Notes: generated from the sequence alone by a model not told the origin. 64,000 nucleotides of DNA from Dolomitihabitans soli (GCF_022213955.1 NZ_JAKNTW010000031.1:62001-126000); one strand, 5' to 3'. Counted from the first letter of the stretch, positions 24,237-33,371 are shown. Numbers and translations are program-made.

Positions 24237-25409
24237 CTAGTGACGGCCTTCCTCGGCCACGCCGTTCTCCAGGGGAGACGGCTGCACCAGGCCGTGGCCG
24301 CGCGGACGGTCACGCTCGCTCCTCGCCAGCGCGGCGGTGTCCGGGTAGTCGGTCACGAAGGCGTCCACTCCCAGTTCGAGGTGTGCCCGGTATTCGGCCA
24401 GCGCGTCACCGTGATCGGTCGGTACCGCGCCGCGCCGCAGCCCGAGCGGCAGGTACTGGTTCTCACTGCGGAAGGTGTACACCCCGATCTTCAACCCGGC
24501 CTTGTGCGCGTCGGCGACCAACGTGGTCGGCGTACCCGCGGAGCCGTCCGGGTTCAGCGGGATGGCCGATGACTTGTCCGGCCCGATCCACTTGGCGTAC
24601 TTTGCGATCTTCGCAAGACCCTCGGGCTTCATCATGTCGGCATACGTCGTGGGATCCCCGCCCGCCTTCAGGTCGTACGGCTGGCCTGTGGTCCCCAGCG
24701 CCTGCCATAGCGGGACCTGCAGTTCCTGAGCCACTCGCTTCAGGCTCGACGGCTCGAACGACTGCACCACGACCGGTCCGTCAGGCCGGTTCAGCCCGTT
24801 GCGCTTGACCGTCTCGATCAGCGGCTCCTCCAGCGGCAGCCCGATGGACCTGAAGTAGGTCGGGTGCTTGGTCTCGGGGAACACGCCGACCGCCTGCCCG
24901 CGCTGCCGGGACAGCCGCTTGGCCAGGTCGAGCACCTCCTGGAACGTCATCACCTCGTAGTAGCCGTTGTAGACGGTGTTGCGCTGCCGGATCGCGGGCA
25001 GCCGCTCCACCGCGCGCAACGTCTTGAGCTCGGCCAGTGTGAAGTCCTCGGTGAACCACCCGGTCACGTTCCGCCCGTCGACGACCTTGGTGGTCTTGCG
25101 CGCGGCGAACTCGGGACGCAGGGACACGTCGGTGGTGCCGGAGATCTCGTTCTCGTGCCTGACGACCAGCACGTGGTCCTTGGTCGGCACCAGATCGGGC
25201 TCGATCCAGTCGGCGCCCATGGCCACGGCCAACTCGTAGCCGCCCGCGGTGTGTTCCGGGCGGTGCGCTGCGGCGCCGCGGTGGCCGATGACGACGGCCT
25301 GGCCGCGGACGCCCTTGTCCGCCGCCTCCGGCTGGGGTTCGGCGCCGGCGGTGCCGGTGCCCGCGACGGTGGCGACTACGGCGAGCGCCAACGCAGTGAT
25401 CTTTCGCAA
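24237..25409 (-). CDS. Secreted glycerophosphodiester phosphodiesterase (GDPD)
   Basis: 390 residues with a Sec signal peptide (MRKITALALAVVATVAGTG, cleaved near GAEP). The GDPD TIM-barrel signatures are VVIGHRGAAAHRPEHT (catalytic His and metal-binding Glu side), EPDLVPTKDHVLVVRHE and FVTDYPD at the end of the barrel. It hydrolyses glycerophosphodiesters to glycerol-3-phosphate and an alcohol outside the membrane, which would scavenge phosphate from phospholipid or teichoic-acid debris. It is monocistronic. Confidence 0.92.
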   Translation of the reverse strand: MRKITALALAVVATVAGTGTAGAEPQPEAADKGVRGQAVVIGHRGAAAHRPEHTAGGYELAVAMGADWIEPDLVPTKDHVLVVRHENEISGTTDVSLRPEFAARKTTKVVDGRNVTGWFTEDFTLAELKTLRAVERLPAIRQRNTVYNGYYEVMTFQEVLDLAKRLSRQRGQAVGVFPETKHPTYFRSIGLPLEEPLIETVKRNGLNRPDGPVVVQSFEPSSLKRVAQELQVPLWQALGTTGQPYDLKAGGDPTTYADMMKPEGLAKIAKYAKWIGPDKSSAIPLNPDGSAGTPTTLVADAHKAGLKIGVYTFRSENQYLPLGLRRGAVPTDHGDALAEYRAHLELGVDAFVTDYPDTAALARSERDRPRGHGLVQPSPLENGVAEEGRH

Positions 25410-25560
25410 GTGAGACTCCCTGCGGCACCAGCACCGGAGACTCTCACCGGTCGATCACCGCGGCGATTATGGTAATGACCGAAATCCACCAACGGCTACA
25501 CAGCAGTGAAATTTTCGGTGATTTGTTGAAGTAGCGGACATATGGGGCGGCTGAACGGAG

Positions 25561-25689
25561 ATGGGGCCGCCGGTTCGGATGTGGTGGGCGCACTTCGCCT
25601 ACACCGACCTGGAGCCCGTCTTCGAAGAGTGCCTGCGTGACCTGGTCGCCATCCTCGCCCTGGACCACTCTGACCAGCCGACCGCCTGA
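25561..25689 (+). pseudogene. Possible C-terminal fragment of a regulator
   Basis: A 42-codon frame reads MWWAHFAYTDLEPVFEECLR and DLVAILALDHSDQPTA before TGA. The helix pattern resembles the C-terminal end of a TetR ligand domain, but the N-terminal HTH is absent and ACGGAG touches the ATG with no spacing. It may be a relic rather than a working gene. Confidence 0.3.
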
Positions 25690-25731
25690 GACGTCGCCAC
25701 GTCGCGCATGATCTTCGGCCGGCTGATGAGA

Positions 25732-26415
25732 TCACCGTCCGAGGTAGGCGACCAACCGGTCTGCGAGTTCGTCCGGTCGGCTCAGGGCGAGGAGGTGGCC
25801 GCCGGGCATCTCGTCGATGTCGTGGATGCCCAGCCGTTCCCTGGCGATTCGACGCTGGAACTCCAGCGGGAAGAAACGGTCGTCGCGACCCTGCAGGAAA
25901 CGGATCGGCACGTCCGGCCAGGCTGTCAACGGCCAGGGCCGGCTGAAGAGGGTGTCGAGCGCCGCGCCTTCGCCGACGAACGCCTGCTCCGTCACGTCCG
26001 GTGGAACGTCGTGGAAGAAGTCCGTTCGCAGGTCGAATTCGGGCGACCGGCCGTCCCGCTCGGCTTGCCGAACGCGAGCCTCGCTCTGACCGGTGTTGGC
26101 CCACCAGTCGCCGGGCGACTCGCCGGGCGTGGGAACCATCGGGTTGAGCAGCACCAGCAACTCCATCGGCAGCCGCTCGCAGACGAGCGGTGCGGTGTAG
26201 GCGCCCAGCGAATGGCCGACCAGAACCAGGTCGGTCCGGTCACGGAGCGCTTCGACGGCGGCGTCGGCGTACTCGGTCAGTCCTGCGGTGCCCGCCAGCG
26301 GGAGGTCGACTGCCACGGCGTCGTGGCCACGGCTGCGCAGGGCGGGCACGAGCAGATGCCAGAACCAGGCCCGGCCGTCGGCGCCTGGGATGAGTCCGAA
26401 CGTCGTCATGGTCAC
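25732..26415 (-). CDS. Alpha/beta hydrolase (esterase-like)
   Basis: 227 residues from the GTG at 26415, which has GGAGAG six bases upstream; the ATG at 26409 is an alternative. GHSLGAYTAPL contains the nucleophile, GRDDRFFP the acid and GGHLLALS the histidine. This compact lid-poor form resembles MenH-like or salicylate-esterase-like hydrolases often labelled alpha/beta fold hydrolase in actinomycetes. No signal peptide; substrate unknown. It seems to be transcribed alone. Confidence 0.85.
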   Translation of the reverse strand: MTMTTFGLIPGADGRAWFWHLLVPALRSRGHDAVAVDLPLAGTAGLTEYADAAVEALRDRTDLVLVGHSLGAYTAPLVCERLPMELLVLLNPMVPTPGESPGDWWANTGQSEARVRQAERDGRSPEFDLRTDFFHDVPPDVTEQAFVGEGAALDTLFSRPWPLTAWPDVPIRFLQGRDDRFFPLEFQRRIARERLGIHDIDEMPGGHLLALSRPDELADRLVAYLGR

Positions 26416-26540
26416 CAGTCTCTCTCCGGACCGCGCGGGCCCAGTCGAGCAGGCTAGCCGACTACTCCGACATTCCCTGCGGTCATGGGAAACGGGCCGC
26501 CATGTCCTTAGCCGTGCGCTGTTTCGTCGCGAAGTCGCCG

Positions 26541-27386
26541 TCAGCGCGCACCGCGCGGCTTGCGCCAGGTCATCATCTCGGTCGCCGGAAGACGCTCCGC
26601 GAAGCGGTTGCCGGGTGCGGCCTGCCGCAGCACCGCGCGCAGGTCCCGCTCGAAGTCCTCCAGCCTGTCGCCGAAAAGATGAGGGGCGGAGTCGGACCGG
26701 GAGAACGTCCACGCCACGATGTCGTCCGCGGTGCGGTCGACCACCTCCCCGGCCGCCACGACATGTCGTTCGAAGTCGTCGAATCCGGCCCGCGCCAGGA
26801 CCAGGTCCTCCCGGTTCGGCGTGCCGTTGACGGGCGTTCCCCGCCCCGCGCGGCGTACCGCGCCGAGGTACCGCCGCACCAGGTCGCCGATCTGCGCGTA
26901 CGGGGGAGCGGGCAGCGGCGGTGGCGCCGGCTCGGCCGGCGGATCCTTTAGGTCGCTTATATGGACGAACGCGCCGCCCGGCTCCAGCATCTCCAGCACG
27001 GTCGCGGCGACACGATCCCGATCCGTCCAGTGGAAGGACTGGGCGAACACCACGACCCGGAACTCACCCAGACCGGCCGGCAGGTCCTCGGCGCGGGCGG
27101 CCACCCAACGCGCGTTGGTGACCCCGCGACGCCTGGCCTGTCGCTCGGCCTCGGCCAGCATGTCCTCATCCGGGTCGACGCCGATCGCCTCGGTGAAGAA
27201 CCGCGTCAGGGCCAGCGTCACGGTGCCCGGCCCGCAGCCGACGTCGAGGAGCCGGCCCCGGCCGTCCAGGCCGAGGGCCGTGGCCAGCGTCTCGGCGAAG
27301 CCCGGAGCGTACGGCAGCCGGCCGCGCTGGTAGTGGGCGGCGCTTCCCTGGAACAGGGTGCGGTCCCACTGCCAACCATCTGGCAT
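26541..27386 (-). CDS. Class I SAM-dependent methyltransferase
   Basis: 281 residues. Motif I is RLLDVGCGPGTVTLAL (about 45-60); EAIGVDPDEDML and VVVFAQSFHWTDR are the next motifs of the Methyltransf_11 type. The C-terminal part (DDIVAWTFSRSDSAPHLFG) is of a kind seen in small-molecule methyltransferases, and the substrate is unknown. The ATG at 27386 lies nine bases behind the beta-propeller gene with AAGGA between, so it is the second gene of a two-gene unit. Confidence 0.88.
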   Translation of the reverse strand: MPDGWQWDRTLFQGSAAHYQRGRLPYAPGFAETLATALGLDGRGRLLDVGCGPGTVTLALTRFFTEAIGVDPDEDMLAEAERQARRRGVTNARWVAARAEDLPAGLGEFRVVVFAQSFHWTDRDRVAATVLEMLEPGGAFVHISDLKDPPAEPAPPPLPAPPYAQIGDLVRRYLGAVRRAGRGTPVNGTPNREDLVLARAGFDDFERHVVAAGEVVDRTADDIVAWTFSRSDSAPHLFGDRLEDFERDLRAVLRQAAPGNRFAERLPATEMMTWRKPRGAR

Positions 27387-27394
27387 GTCAATCC

Positions 27395-29401
27395 TTATGG
27401 GGAGGTGGCGGTTGCGGGCGGGCAGCCCGGGTCCAGCCTGATTCTGGCCAGGTCCCTGTCCACCAGGGCCCAGGCGTGCCAGGAGCCGGGCTCGAACTGG
27501 AGCTGCGGGTTGGTGTGCCATTCGTCCCCCAGACCGGTGGCCAGCAGTCTGGCCCCGCCCTCGACGTCGGCGCCCAGCTCGTAGGCGTTCCCGCCGCCTC
27601 GGAACACGGAGGTGAAGACCTTGCCCCGGTGCACGGTCAGCTCGCCGTACCCGGACAGCATGCCCTGCCGCACGACCTGCCGCGTCGCCAGGTCCATGGC
27701 CATCCAGGCTCCGGAGTTGCGCTTGTAGGAGGCGTACAACAGGCCATCGTGCACCTTGATGTCCTGGAACGTACGGTGACCCGGCAGCGGGTCCACCTCC
27801 CACAGTTTCTTGCGGGTCTTCACGTCGAAGGCGGCGACCGAGGCGGACGTCCTGGTGGGCGTGACGCCGCCGCCGCCGAGCACGTCACCGCCCAGGTAGA
27901 CGATGCCGCTCCGGCTGTCGAGCGACAGGCTCATCAGGCTCTGGTCGGTGATGACGTCCACGTACACGTCCATCTCGCCGGTGTCGGGGTCCACCACGGA
28001 CAGCGCGCCCTTGAGTTTGGCCGACAGCGGGGCGGTGGCGACCAGGAGCTTGTCGGTACGCGGGTCGTACTCGATGTCCCACGGCCGCTGCTGGTCGTGG
28101 CCGAGGTAGCCGAGGGTGCGCACCTCGTCGGTGTGGATGTCGACGGAGACGATCCCACCGGTGGGATACATGGCGGCGTAGATCTTGTCGCCGCGCCGTA
28201 CCATGGCCTTGGGCTCGCCCGGCACCCGGATCCTACGCTTCGCCCCGGTGCGCAGGTCACGGACCTCCATCGCGAAGTGACCGCCGACGTAGACGGCGCG
28301 ATTGGGGACGAGCAGGATGCTCTGCGGCCGCTCGGCGCCCTGCGGCAGTCCGGCGTCGATCAGGTCGACGAACTCCGACGTGCCGGCGCGCGAATCCAGC
28401 CACCAGACGCCGCCGCTGCCCGCGAAGGCCAGCAGGGTGTTCTCATCCACGACGTGCAGCAGCCTGGTCTCGTCTCCCTGCGACGGCGGGTCGATGACCT
28501 TGGTCAGGGTGGTGTCGCCGGTCCGATAACGGTAGACGGTGCCGTCGGGGCGGGAGGCGGCGTAGACGGTGCCGTCGCTCGTAGGCGTGAGGGCGTCCAG
28601 GAGGCCCGAGTCCACGCGGACGCGCCGCAGATCCGTGCCGTCCTTGCGCACGTCGATCAGTTCGCCGCCGCTGGCGGCCAGCACCCGGTCGCCGTTGACC
28701 GCGACCACCCCGATGCTGGTGCCGCCTGCGGCCAGTTCCCGGACGGCGCCGCTCACGCGGTCGACGCGCATGAGGCGGCCCTTCTCCAGCAGGCCCGCGT
28801 AGGCGTATTCGGCGTCGGCCGCGACCGCACGCACATAGTGTTCGCCCGGGACGAGCACGTCGAACCTGCGGACGGCGCCCGTGCTCGGCACGTACTCCCA
28901 CAACCGGCCGTCAGGGGAGGTGCCCGCGTAGAGCGTGCCGTCCGGGGCCGCCGCCAGGCTCCACACGAAGCCGCCGTTCGTGCCGAAGGAGTACAGGTGC
29001 CGCACTTCGCCGGTGGCGATGTCGAAGCTGTAGAGGTCGGGAACCGGATAGGTGCCGACATACACCTTGCCGCCGGATACCGCGACGGCCCACCCGCCCT
29101 CGGACTCCCCATCGGTCGGGACGTCGGGCAGGGTGGCGCTCCTGATGACCTTGCGGGTCTTCAGGTCGAACTCGGCGAGCAGGGGCGGCTTCGGGCCACG
29201 GGTCACGACATAGGCGCGGCCTTCGTGCACGGCGGCGCCGACGACGGCTCCGGTAACCGACGCCGGGCCGTACGTGCGCACCGCCGGTCCCGTGCAGCGC
29301 TCCGGCGCGGCGGCGGTGGCGGGCGGCGTCGCGATGAGCGCGGGTAGCAATCCCGCCACCACGGCGAGCAGGACTCGGAGCATGCCAGACCTCGCGTTCA
29401 T
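27395..29401 (-). CDS. Secreted beta-propeller protein of unknown function
   Basis: 668 residues with a signal peptide (MLRVLLAVVAGLLPALI, cleaved near ATAAAP). The rest is a run of PQQ/WD-like blades: YVGTYPVPDLYSFDIATGEV, TLYAGTSPDGRLWEY, TVYAASRPDGTVYRYRTGDT, DKIYAAMYPTGGIVSVDIHT. I count roughly ten or more four-stranded units, enough for one large or two propellers. No catalytic motif is recognisable. Propeller polysaccharide lyases exist, so carbohydrate binding or cleavage is conceivable beside CE15, but the link is only positional. A methyltransferase gene follows after nine bases. Confidence 0.75.
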   Translation of the reverse strand: MNARSGMLRVLLAVVAGLLPALIATPPATAAAPERCTGPAVRTYGPASVTGAVVGAAVHEGRAYVVTRGPKPPLLAEFDLKTRKVIRSATLPDVPTDGESEGGWAVAVSGGKVYVGTYPVPDLYSFDIATGEVRHLYSFGTNGGFVWSLAAAPDGTLYAGTSPDGRLWEYVPSTGAVRRFDVLVPGEHYVRAVAADAEYAYAGLLEKGRLMRVDRVSGAVRELAAGGTSIGVVAVNGDRVLAASGGELIDVRKDGTDLRRVRVDSGLLDALTPTSDGTVYAASRPDGTVYRYRTGDTTLTKVIDPPSQGDETRLLHVVDENTLLAFAGSGGVWWLDSRAGTSEFVDLIDAGLPQGAERPQSILLVPNRAVYVGGHFAMEVRDLRTGAKRRIRVPGEPKAMVRRGDKIYAAMYPTGGIVSVDIHTDEVRTLGYLGHDQQRPWDIEYDPRTDKLLVATAPLSAKLKGALSVVDPDTGEMDVYVDVITDQSLMSLSLDSRSGIVYLGGDVLGGGGVTPTRTSASVAAFDVKTRKKLWEVDPLPGHRTFQDIKVHDGLLYASYKRNSGAWMAMDLATRQVVRQGMLSGYGELTVHRGKVFTSVFRGGGNAYELGADVEGGARLLATGLGDEWHTNPQLQFEPGSWHAWALVDRDLARIRLDPGCPPATATSP

Positions 29402-29489
29402 TTGTGCTTGGTTATGGCCCAGACCGTAATCTTATGAGCACCCATGCGTCAACGGATACCCCGCGTACGCACGTATTTCAGCTAGTTTC

Positions 29490-29500
29490 CGAAACTTTCT
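29490..29500. promoter_or_regulatory. CGAAA-C-TTTCT box upstream of CE15
   Basis: CGAAACTTTCT is one base off the CGAAA-N-TTTCG palindrome described before several actinomycete xylanase genes. GTTTCCGAAAC, a second palindrome, overlaps it. It lies about 140 bases before the CE15 start. Confidence 0.45.
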
Positions 29501-29552
29501 GGAACGGCAATGACGTAGTTGCAGTTCAGTCGCATGTCAGGAAGTCGCTCTC

Positions 29553-29564
29553 CGAAACATTTCG
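29553..29564. promoter_or_regulatory. CGAAA-CA-TTTCG box upstream of CE15
   Basis: A perfect CGAAA/TTTCG inverted repeat with a two-base spacer, 73 bases before the GTG start. A further TTTCGAA follows at 29582-29588. Together with the site at 29490 this suggests xylan-linked control. Confidence 0.5.
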
Positions 29565-29636
29565 AGCTGTTGATTGACATATTTCGAACCGATTTCCAGA
29601 ATGATCGCTATCATCCCCCTGGAAGGGAGAGCCCCA

Positions 29637-31811
29637 GTGATCATCAGCTTGGGTCGCTCTACGATCCGTTCGAGGGTCGTCGCGCTTGCGGTAGCGGTGA
29701 CGCTCTCGGTCGCCGGAGCGGCGACGGTAGCGCCCACGGAGGCCGCTGCGGCTGCCGGAGTTGAGAACGAGGGTGCCGACTGTGTGGTGCCCGCCCTGCC
29801 CGACGCAGGCTCCTTGCCTACCGACGCAAGGCTCCCCGATCCCTTCAGGAAGCTGGACGGCACGCGCATCTCCGCCAAGTCCGAGTGGCGGTGCCGACGG
29901 GAAGAGACCAAGAGGCTGGCGGAGAAGTTCGTCTACGGCGAGAAGCCCGGAAAGCCGACCGGCGTCACGGGCACGGTCTCGGGAAGCAGCATCACGGTGA
30001 ACGTGAACCACAACGGCAGGAGCTCCAGCTTCTCGGCGAGCGTCTCACTGCCGAGTGGTTCCGGACCCTTCCCCGCCGTCGTCGTCCTGGGCGGATTCGG
30101 CGCGGACACGGCCGCCATCAGAGCGGCCGGTGCCGCCGTCATCAGCTACGACCCCTACGCGGTCGGGCGAGAGGGCACGCCGCGAAACAACAAACAAGGC
30201 GCGTTCTACAGCATCTACGGCTCCTCCAGCAGCACAGGGCTGCTCCTCGCCTGGAGCTGGGGGGTGAGCCGGATCATCGACGTCATCGAGCAGTCGAACG
30301 GCAGCATTCTCAAAGCGGACGCGACCGGCGTCACGGGCTGCTCGCGGTTCGGCAAGGGAGCCTTCGTGGCCGGTGCGTTCGATCAGCGCATCGCTTTGAC
30401 CATGCCGATCGAGTCGGGCAGCGCCGGTGCTCCCATCTTCCGCGGGATCCCCGGGGAGGGCGCCCAGAGTCTGAGCAGCGCCTACGGCGAGCAGCCGTGG
30501 CTGGGCGACGCGTTCGGCTCCTTCACGAGCAGCCCGACCAGGCTGCCGGTGGACACACACCAAATGGTGGCCATGGTCGCGCCGCGTGGACTGTTCATCA
30601 TGGACAACCCCCACATTGCGAATCTTGGTCCCAGGTCCGCGAGCGTGGCCGCCCTGGGCGGAGCGGAGGTCTACAAGGCGCTCGGCGCGGGGGAGAACAT
30701 CACCTACTGGTCCGACATCCAGGACGGCAGCCACTGCGCCAACAGGTCCGAATGGAGGACCCCGTTGCAGCAGAACATCCAGAAGTTCCTGCTGAAGACG
30801 GGCAACGCCGCCGGCGCGATCAGGATCTCGTCCAGGGCGCAGGGCAATCTGTCCGAGTGGAGAGACTGGCAGACCCCGACCCTCAGCGACTCCGGCGACA
30901 CCACCCCGCCGAGCACGCCGGGCACCCCGGCGGCGTCCGACGTGACCGCCACCAGCGCCACGCTTACCTGGGCCGCATCCACCGACCAGGGCGGTTCCGG
31001 CCTGGCCGGCTACAACGTCCACCGCGAACAGGGCGCCACCGACCCGCAACTCGGCCAGTCCACCACCAACTCGATCACCCTCACCGGGCTGACCGCGAAC
31101 ACCCAGTACCAGGTGTACGTGCGGGCGCGTGACGGCGCGGGCAACCTGTCCGGCAACTCGCAGCCGGTCACGTTCACCACGACCACCGGCGGTGGCGACA
31201 CCTCGCCGCCGACGGCCCCGGCCGGCTTGGCGGCCTCGGGAACCACGGCCACGGGCACGACCCTGAGCTGGACGGCCTCGACGGACGACAACGGCGTCGC
31301 CGGCTACGACATCCTGCGCGCGCCCGGCGCGAGCGGTGGCACGTTCACCCAGGTCGGCACCTCGACCACGACCTCGTACGGCGACACGGGCCTGACCCCG
31401 AGCACCACCTACCGCTACCAGGTCAGGGCACGGGACGCCGCGGGCAACACCTCGCCGGTCTCGAACACCGCGGAGGCCACCACCCAGCCCGGCACGTCCA
31501 CCGGAACCTGCACGGCCGTTCCGACCGTGCAGACCCAGTGGGCCACCGGGTACGTCATCCAGCCGCTGACCATCACCAACACCGGAACCTCGACGATCAC
31601 CGGATGGACGGTCTCCCTCACGCTGCCGGCCGGGCACACGCTGACCGGCTCGTGGAACAGCGCCGTCACCGTCAGCGGGCAGACCGTGACCATCAAGAAC
31701 GTCGGCCACAACGGCACCCTCGCCCCCGGAGCCGCCACCGCCAGCGTCGGTTTCCAGGCGACCCGCCCGAACGGCAACACGGCACTCCCGTCCGGATACA
31801 CCTGCGCCTGA
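29637..31811 (+). CDS. Secreted glucuronoyl esterase CE15 with two FN3 domains and CBM2
   Basis: 724 residues from the GTG at 29637, which has AAGGGAGAG upstream and a signal peptide directly behind it; the ATG at 29601 would spoil the signal. The CE15 catalytic domain (about 40-415) shows VTGCSRFGKGAF (nucleophile Ser236), PIESGSAG (Glu259) and DGSHCANRSEW (His366), the classic triad. Two FN3 domains follow (about 425-520 and 525-615), then a CBM2 with flanking cysteines (TGTCTAVP ... PSGYTCA). CE15 cleaves the ester between glucuronoxylan 4-O-methyl-glucuronic acid and lignin alcohols. The CBM2 would bind cellulose or xylan. It stands alone between its own promoter boxes and terminator. Confidence 0.93.
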   Translation: MIISLGRSTIRSRVVALAVAVTLSVAGAATVAPTEAAAAAGVENEGADCVVPALPDAGSLPTDARLPDPFRKLDGTRISAKSEWRCRREETKRLAEKFVYGEKPGKPTGVTGTVSGSSITVNVNHNGRSSSFSASVSLPSGSGPFPAVVVLGGFGADTAAIRAAGAAVISYDPYAVGREGTPRNNKQGAFYSIYGSSSSTGLLLAWSWGVSRIIDVIEQSNGSILKADATGVTGCSRFGKGAFVAGAFDQRIALTMPIESGSAGAPIFRGIPGEGAQSLSSAYGEQPWLGDAFGSFTSSPTRLPVDTHQMVAMVAPRGLFIMDNPHIANLGPRSASVAALGGAEVYKALGAGENITYWSDIQDGSHCANRSEWRTPLQQNIQKFLLKTGNAAGAIRISSRAQGNLSEWRDWQTPTLSDSGDTTPPSTPGTPAASDVTATSATLTWAASTDQGGSGLAGYNVHREQGATDPQLGQSTTNSITLTGLTANTQYQVYVRARDGAGNLSGNSQPVTFTTTTGGGDTSPPTAPAGLAASGTTATGTTLSWTASTDDNGVAGYDILRAPGASGGTFTQVGTSTTTSYGDTGLTPSTTYRYQVRARDAAGNTSPVSNTAEATTQPGTSTGTCTAVPTVQTQWATGYVIQPLTITNTGTSTITGWTVSLTLPAGHTLTGSWNSAVTVSGQTVTIKNVGHNGTLAPGAATASVGFQATRPNGNTALPSGYTCA

Positions 31812-31827
31812 CAGCCGGCACTCCCCG

Positions 31828-31858
31828 GCCCACCCACCGCTCCCCAGCGTGGGTGGGC
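31828..31858. terminator. Terminator of the CE15 gene
   Basis: GCCCACCCAC (31828-31837) and GTGGGTGGGC (31849-31858) are a perfect 10-base stem with an 11-base loop, 17 bases after the stop codon. The 257 bases from here to the FBP gene show no gene. Confidence 0.75.
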
Positions 31859-32115
31859 GCCCCTACTGGGACTGCGCGCCCCGCACGATCATCCTCCTCC
31901 CAGTACGCGCTCGTCCGGCCGCCGCCGGGGAGTAGGAGAATCTCGTGCGTCCTGGTAGCCCCCTTGAGCGCCGCGGTGATCTGCGCCAAGGTCGGCGTGG
32001 CCGGCAGTGCCAGGGCATCGGGAGAGGTCGTCAGAACCTCAAACGCAGTCGGCCGTGGCTCGTGCGTTCCAGCTCCGCGCCCCGCGTACGAGGCCGGACG
32101 TGGCAGCGATGCTGA

Positions 32116-32601
32116 TCATTGGGTCACCTTCTGGAGGAACTCGGTCACGTTGACCGCAGTCCTGTCGATCTTTTCTTCGAGCGTGAGGGACTCGGGCATC
32201 AGCCCACCGGGTCCGACGTCCTTCTTGCCGCGCAGGTAGAGGGAGCAGGCCAGGTCGGTGCAGATGTAGGCGCCCACCGAGTTGCCGCTGCCACCGGGAC
32301 GGCGGGCGGTCATCAGCGACACGCCGTCGCCGGTGTGCGTGGTCAGGCAGAGCGAGCACATGCTGCGCCGTACGTGTCCGGCATGCGGGTTGGCCCGTCG
32401 CAGCGCCACCCCGACCAGCTTGTCGTCGCGCTCGGCGACCAGGTAGGCGCGACCCGGCGACGAAAGGTCCTGCCAGCCCAGGAAGTCCAGGTCGTCCCAT
32501 GGCCGGGTGTCCAGGTCCCTGGGTACGGCAAGGCGTTTGACCTCGCCCTTGGTGCAGTTGACGAACGAGGCGCGGATCTCGCGCTCGACAATTGATCTCA
32601 T
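32116..32601 (-). CDS. FBP (FusB-like, EF-G-binding type) zinc-finger protein
   Basis: 161 residues of the FBP domain family. The C-terminal treble-clef finger shows CSLC (Cys82, Cys85) and YICTDLAC (Cys114, Cys119); the N-terminal helical part reads IRASFVNCTKGEVKRLAVP. FusB/FusC proteins of this fold bind elongation factor G and free it from fusidic acid. Whether actinomycete members do so is not shown. It diverges from a TetR gene across 80 AT-rich bases with CTAGG repeats, which suggests an inducible protection unit. Confidence 0.8.
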   Translation of the reverse strand: MRSIVEREIRASFVNCTKGEVKRLAVPRDLDTRPWDDLDFLGWQDLSSPGRAYLVAERDDKLVGVALRRANPHAGHVRRSMCSLCLTTHTGDGVSLMTARRPGGSGNSVGAYICTDLACSLYLRGKKDVGPGGLMPESLTLEEKIDRTAVNVTEFLQKVTQ

Positions 32602-32651
32602 AGTTATAAAACTAGCTAGATGAGTCTAGGACGGCAATTGATATATATAAT

Positions 32652-32666
32652 CCTAGAGGTCCTAGG
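32652..32666. promoter_or_regulatory. CCTAG-AGGTC-CTAGG operator candidate
   Basis: CCTAG and CTAGG are inverted around five bases, 16 bases before the TetR start. Related elements GTCTAGGAC (32624-32632) and CTAGCTAG (32612-32619) lie on the FBP side. The position suits control of both divergent genes. Confidence 0.5.
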
Positions 32667-32681
32667 CAGGAAGGATGGCGC

Positions 32682-33266
32682 ATGGCACGTGCTGGAGTGA
32701 CGATCGCCCGGCTGGCCGAGGCGGCGGCAGAACTGGCCGACGAGGTGGGGCTGGAGAACGTGACGGTCTCGGAGCTGGCGCGCAGGTTCGGCGTGAAGGA
32801 CGCCAGCCTGTACTCGCACCTCGCGAACGCGCACGAGCTGCGGGTTCGGGTGGCCGTGCTGGCCCTGGCCGAGCTCGCCGACCGGGTCGCGGCGGCGCTG
32901 GCGGGGCGGGCGGGCAAGGACGCGCTGGTCGCCTTCGCCAACGCCTACCGCGACTACGCCAAAGAGCATCCGGGCAGGTTCACGGCAATGCAGGTCGAAC
33001 TCGACCCGGAGACCGCGAAGGCGAGCGCGGCGCGACGGCACTCGGACATGACGCGGGCGATCCTGCGCGGCTACTCGCTGGTGGAGCCCGATCAGACCGA
33101 TGCGGTCCGTTTGCTGGGCAGTACGATCCACGGGTTCGTGAGCCTGGAACAGGCAGGCGGCTTCCGCCATCATCCACGCGGCGCGGACGAATCCTGGGGC
33201 CGGGTGCTCGACACGCTCGACGTCGCGCTCCGCAACTGGCCGACGCATGCCGCTGATCCGACATGA
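32682..33266 (+). CDS. TetR-family regulator with WHG-type C-terminal domain
   Basis: 194 residues. The HTH is TIARLAEAAAELADEVGLEN with VSELARRFGVKDASLYSHLA. The ligand domain ends in LGSTIHGFVSLEQAGGF, the WHG/TetR_C_13 pattern. A good site (AGGAAGG) precedes the ATG at 32682. It probably represses itself and the divergent FBP gene from the CTAGG repeats. Confidence 0.9.
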   Translation: MARAGVTIARLAEAAAELADEVGLENVTVSELARRFGVKDASLYSHLANAHELRVRVAVLALAELADRVAAALAGRAGKDALVAFANAYRDYAKEHPGRFTAMQVELDPETAKASAARRHSDMTRAILRGYSLVEPDQTDAVRLLGSTIHGFVSLEQAGGFRHHPRGADESWGRVLDTLDVALRNWPTHAADPT

Positions 33267-33338
33267 GCCGCACACCCTGACACGCGGTCGCGACAACGGC
33301 CGATCACGCGGCCCCCTGCCGAAGAGAGGCTCCGGGCC

Positions 33339-33371
33339 GTCAACCAGGCGCGACCCCAATACCTGGTTGAC
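33339..33371. terminator. Inverted repeat behind the TetR gene
   Basis: GTCAACCAGG (33339-33348) and CCTGGTTGAC (33362-33371) are perfect 10-base arms with a 13-base loop, about 70 bases behind the TetR stop. A terminator is likely. The rest of the 321 bases up to 33588 shows no convincing gene. Confidence 0.5.
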
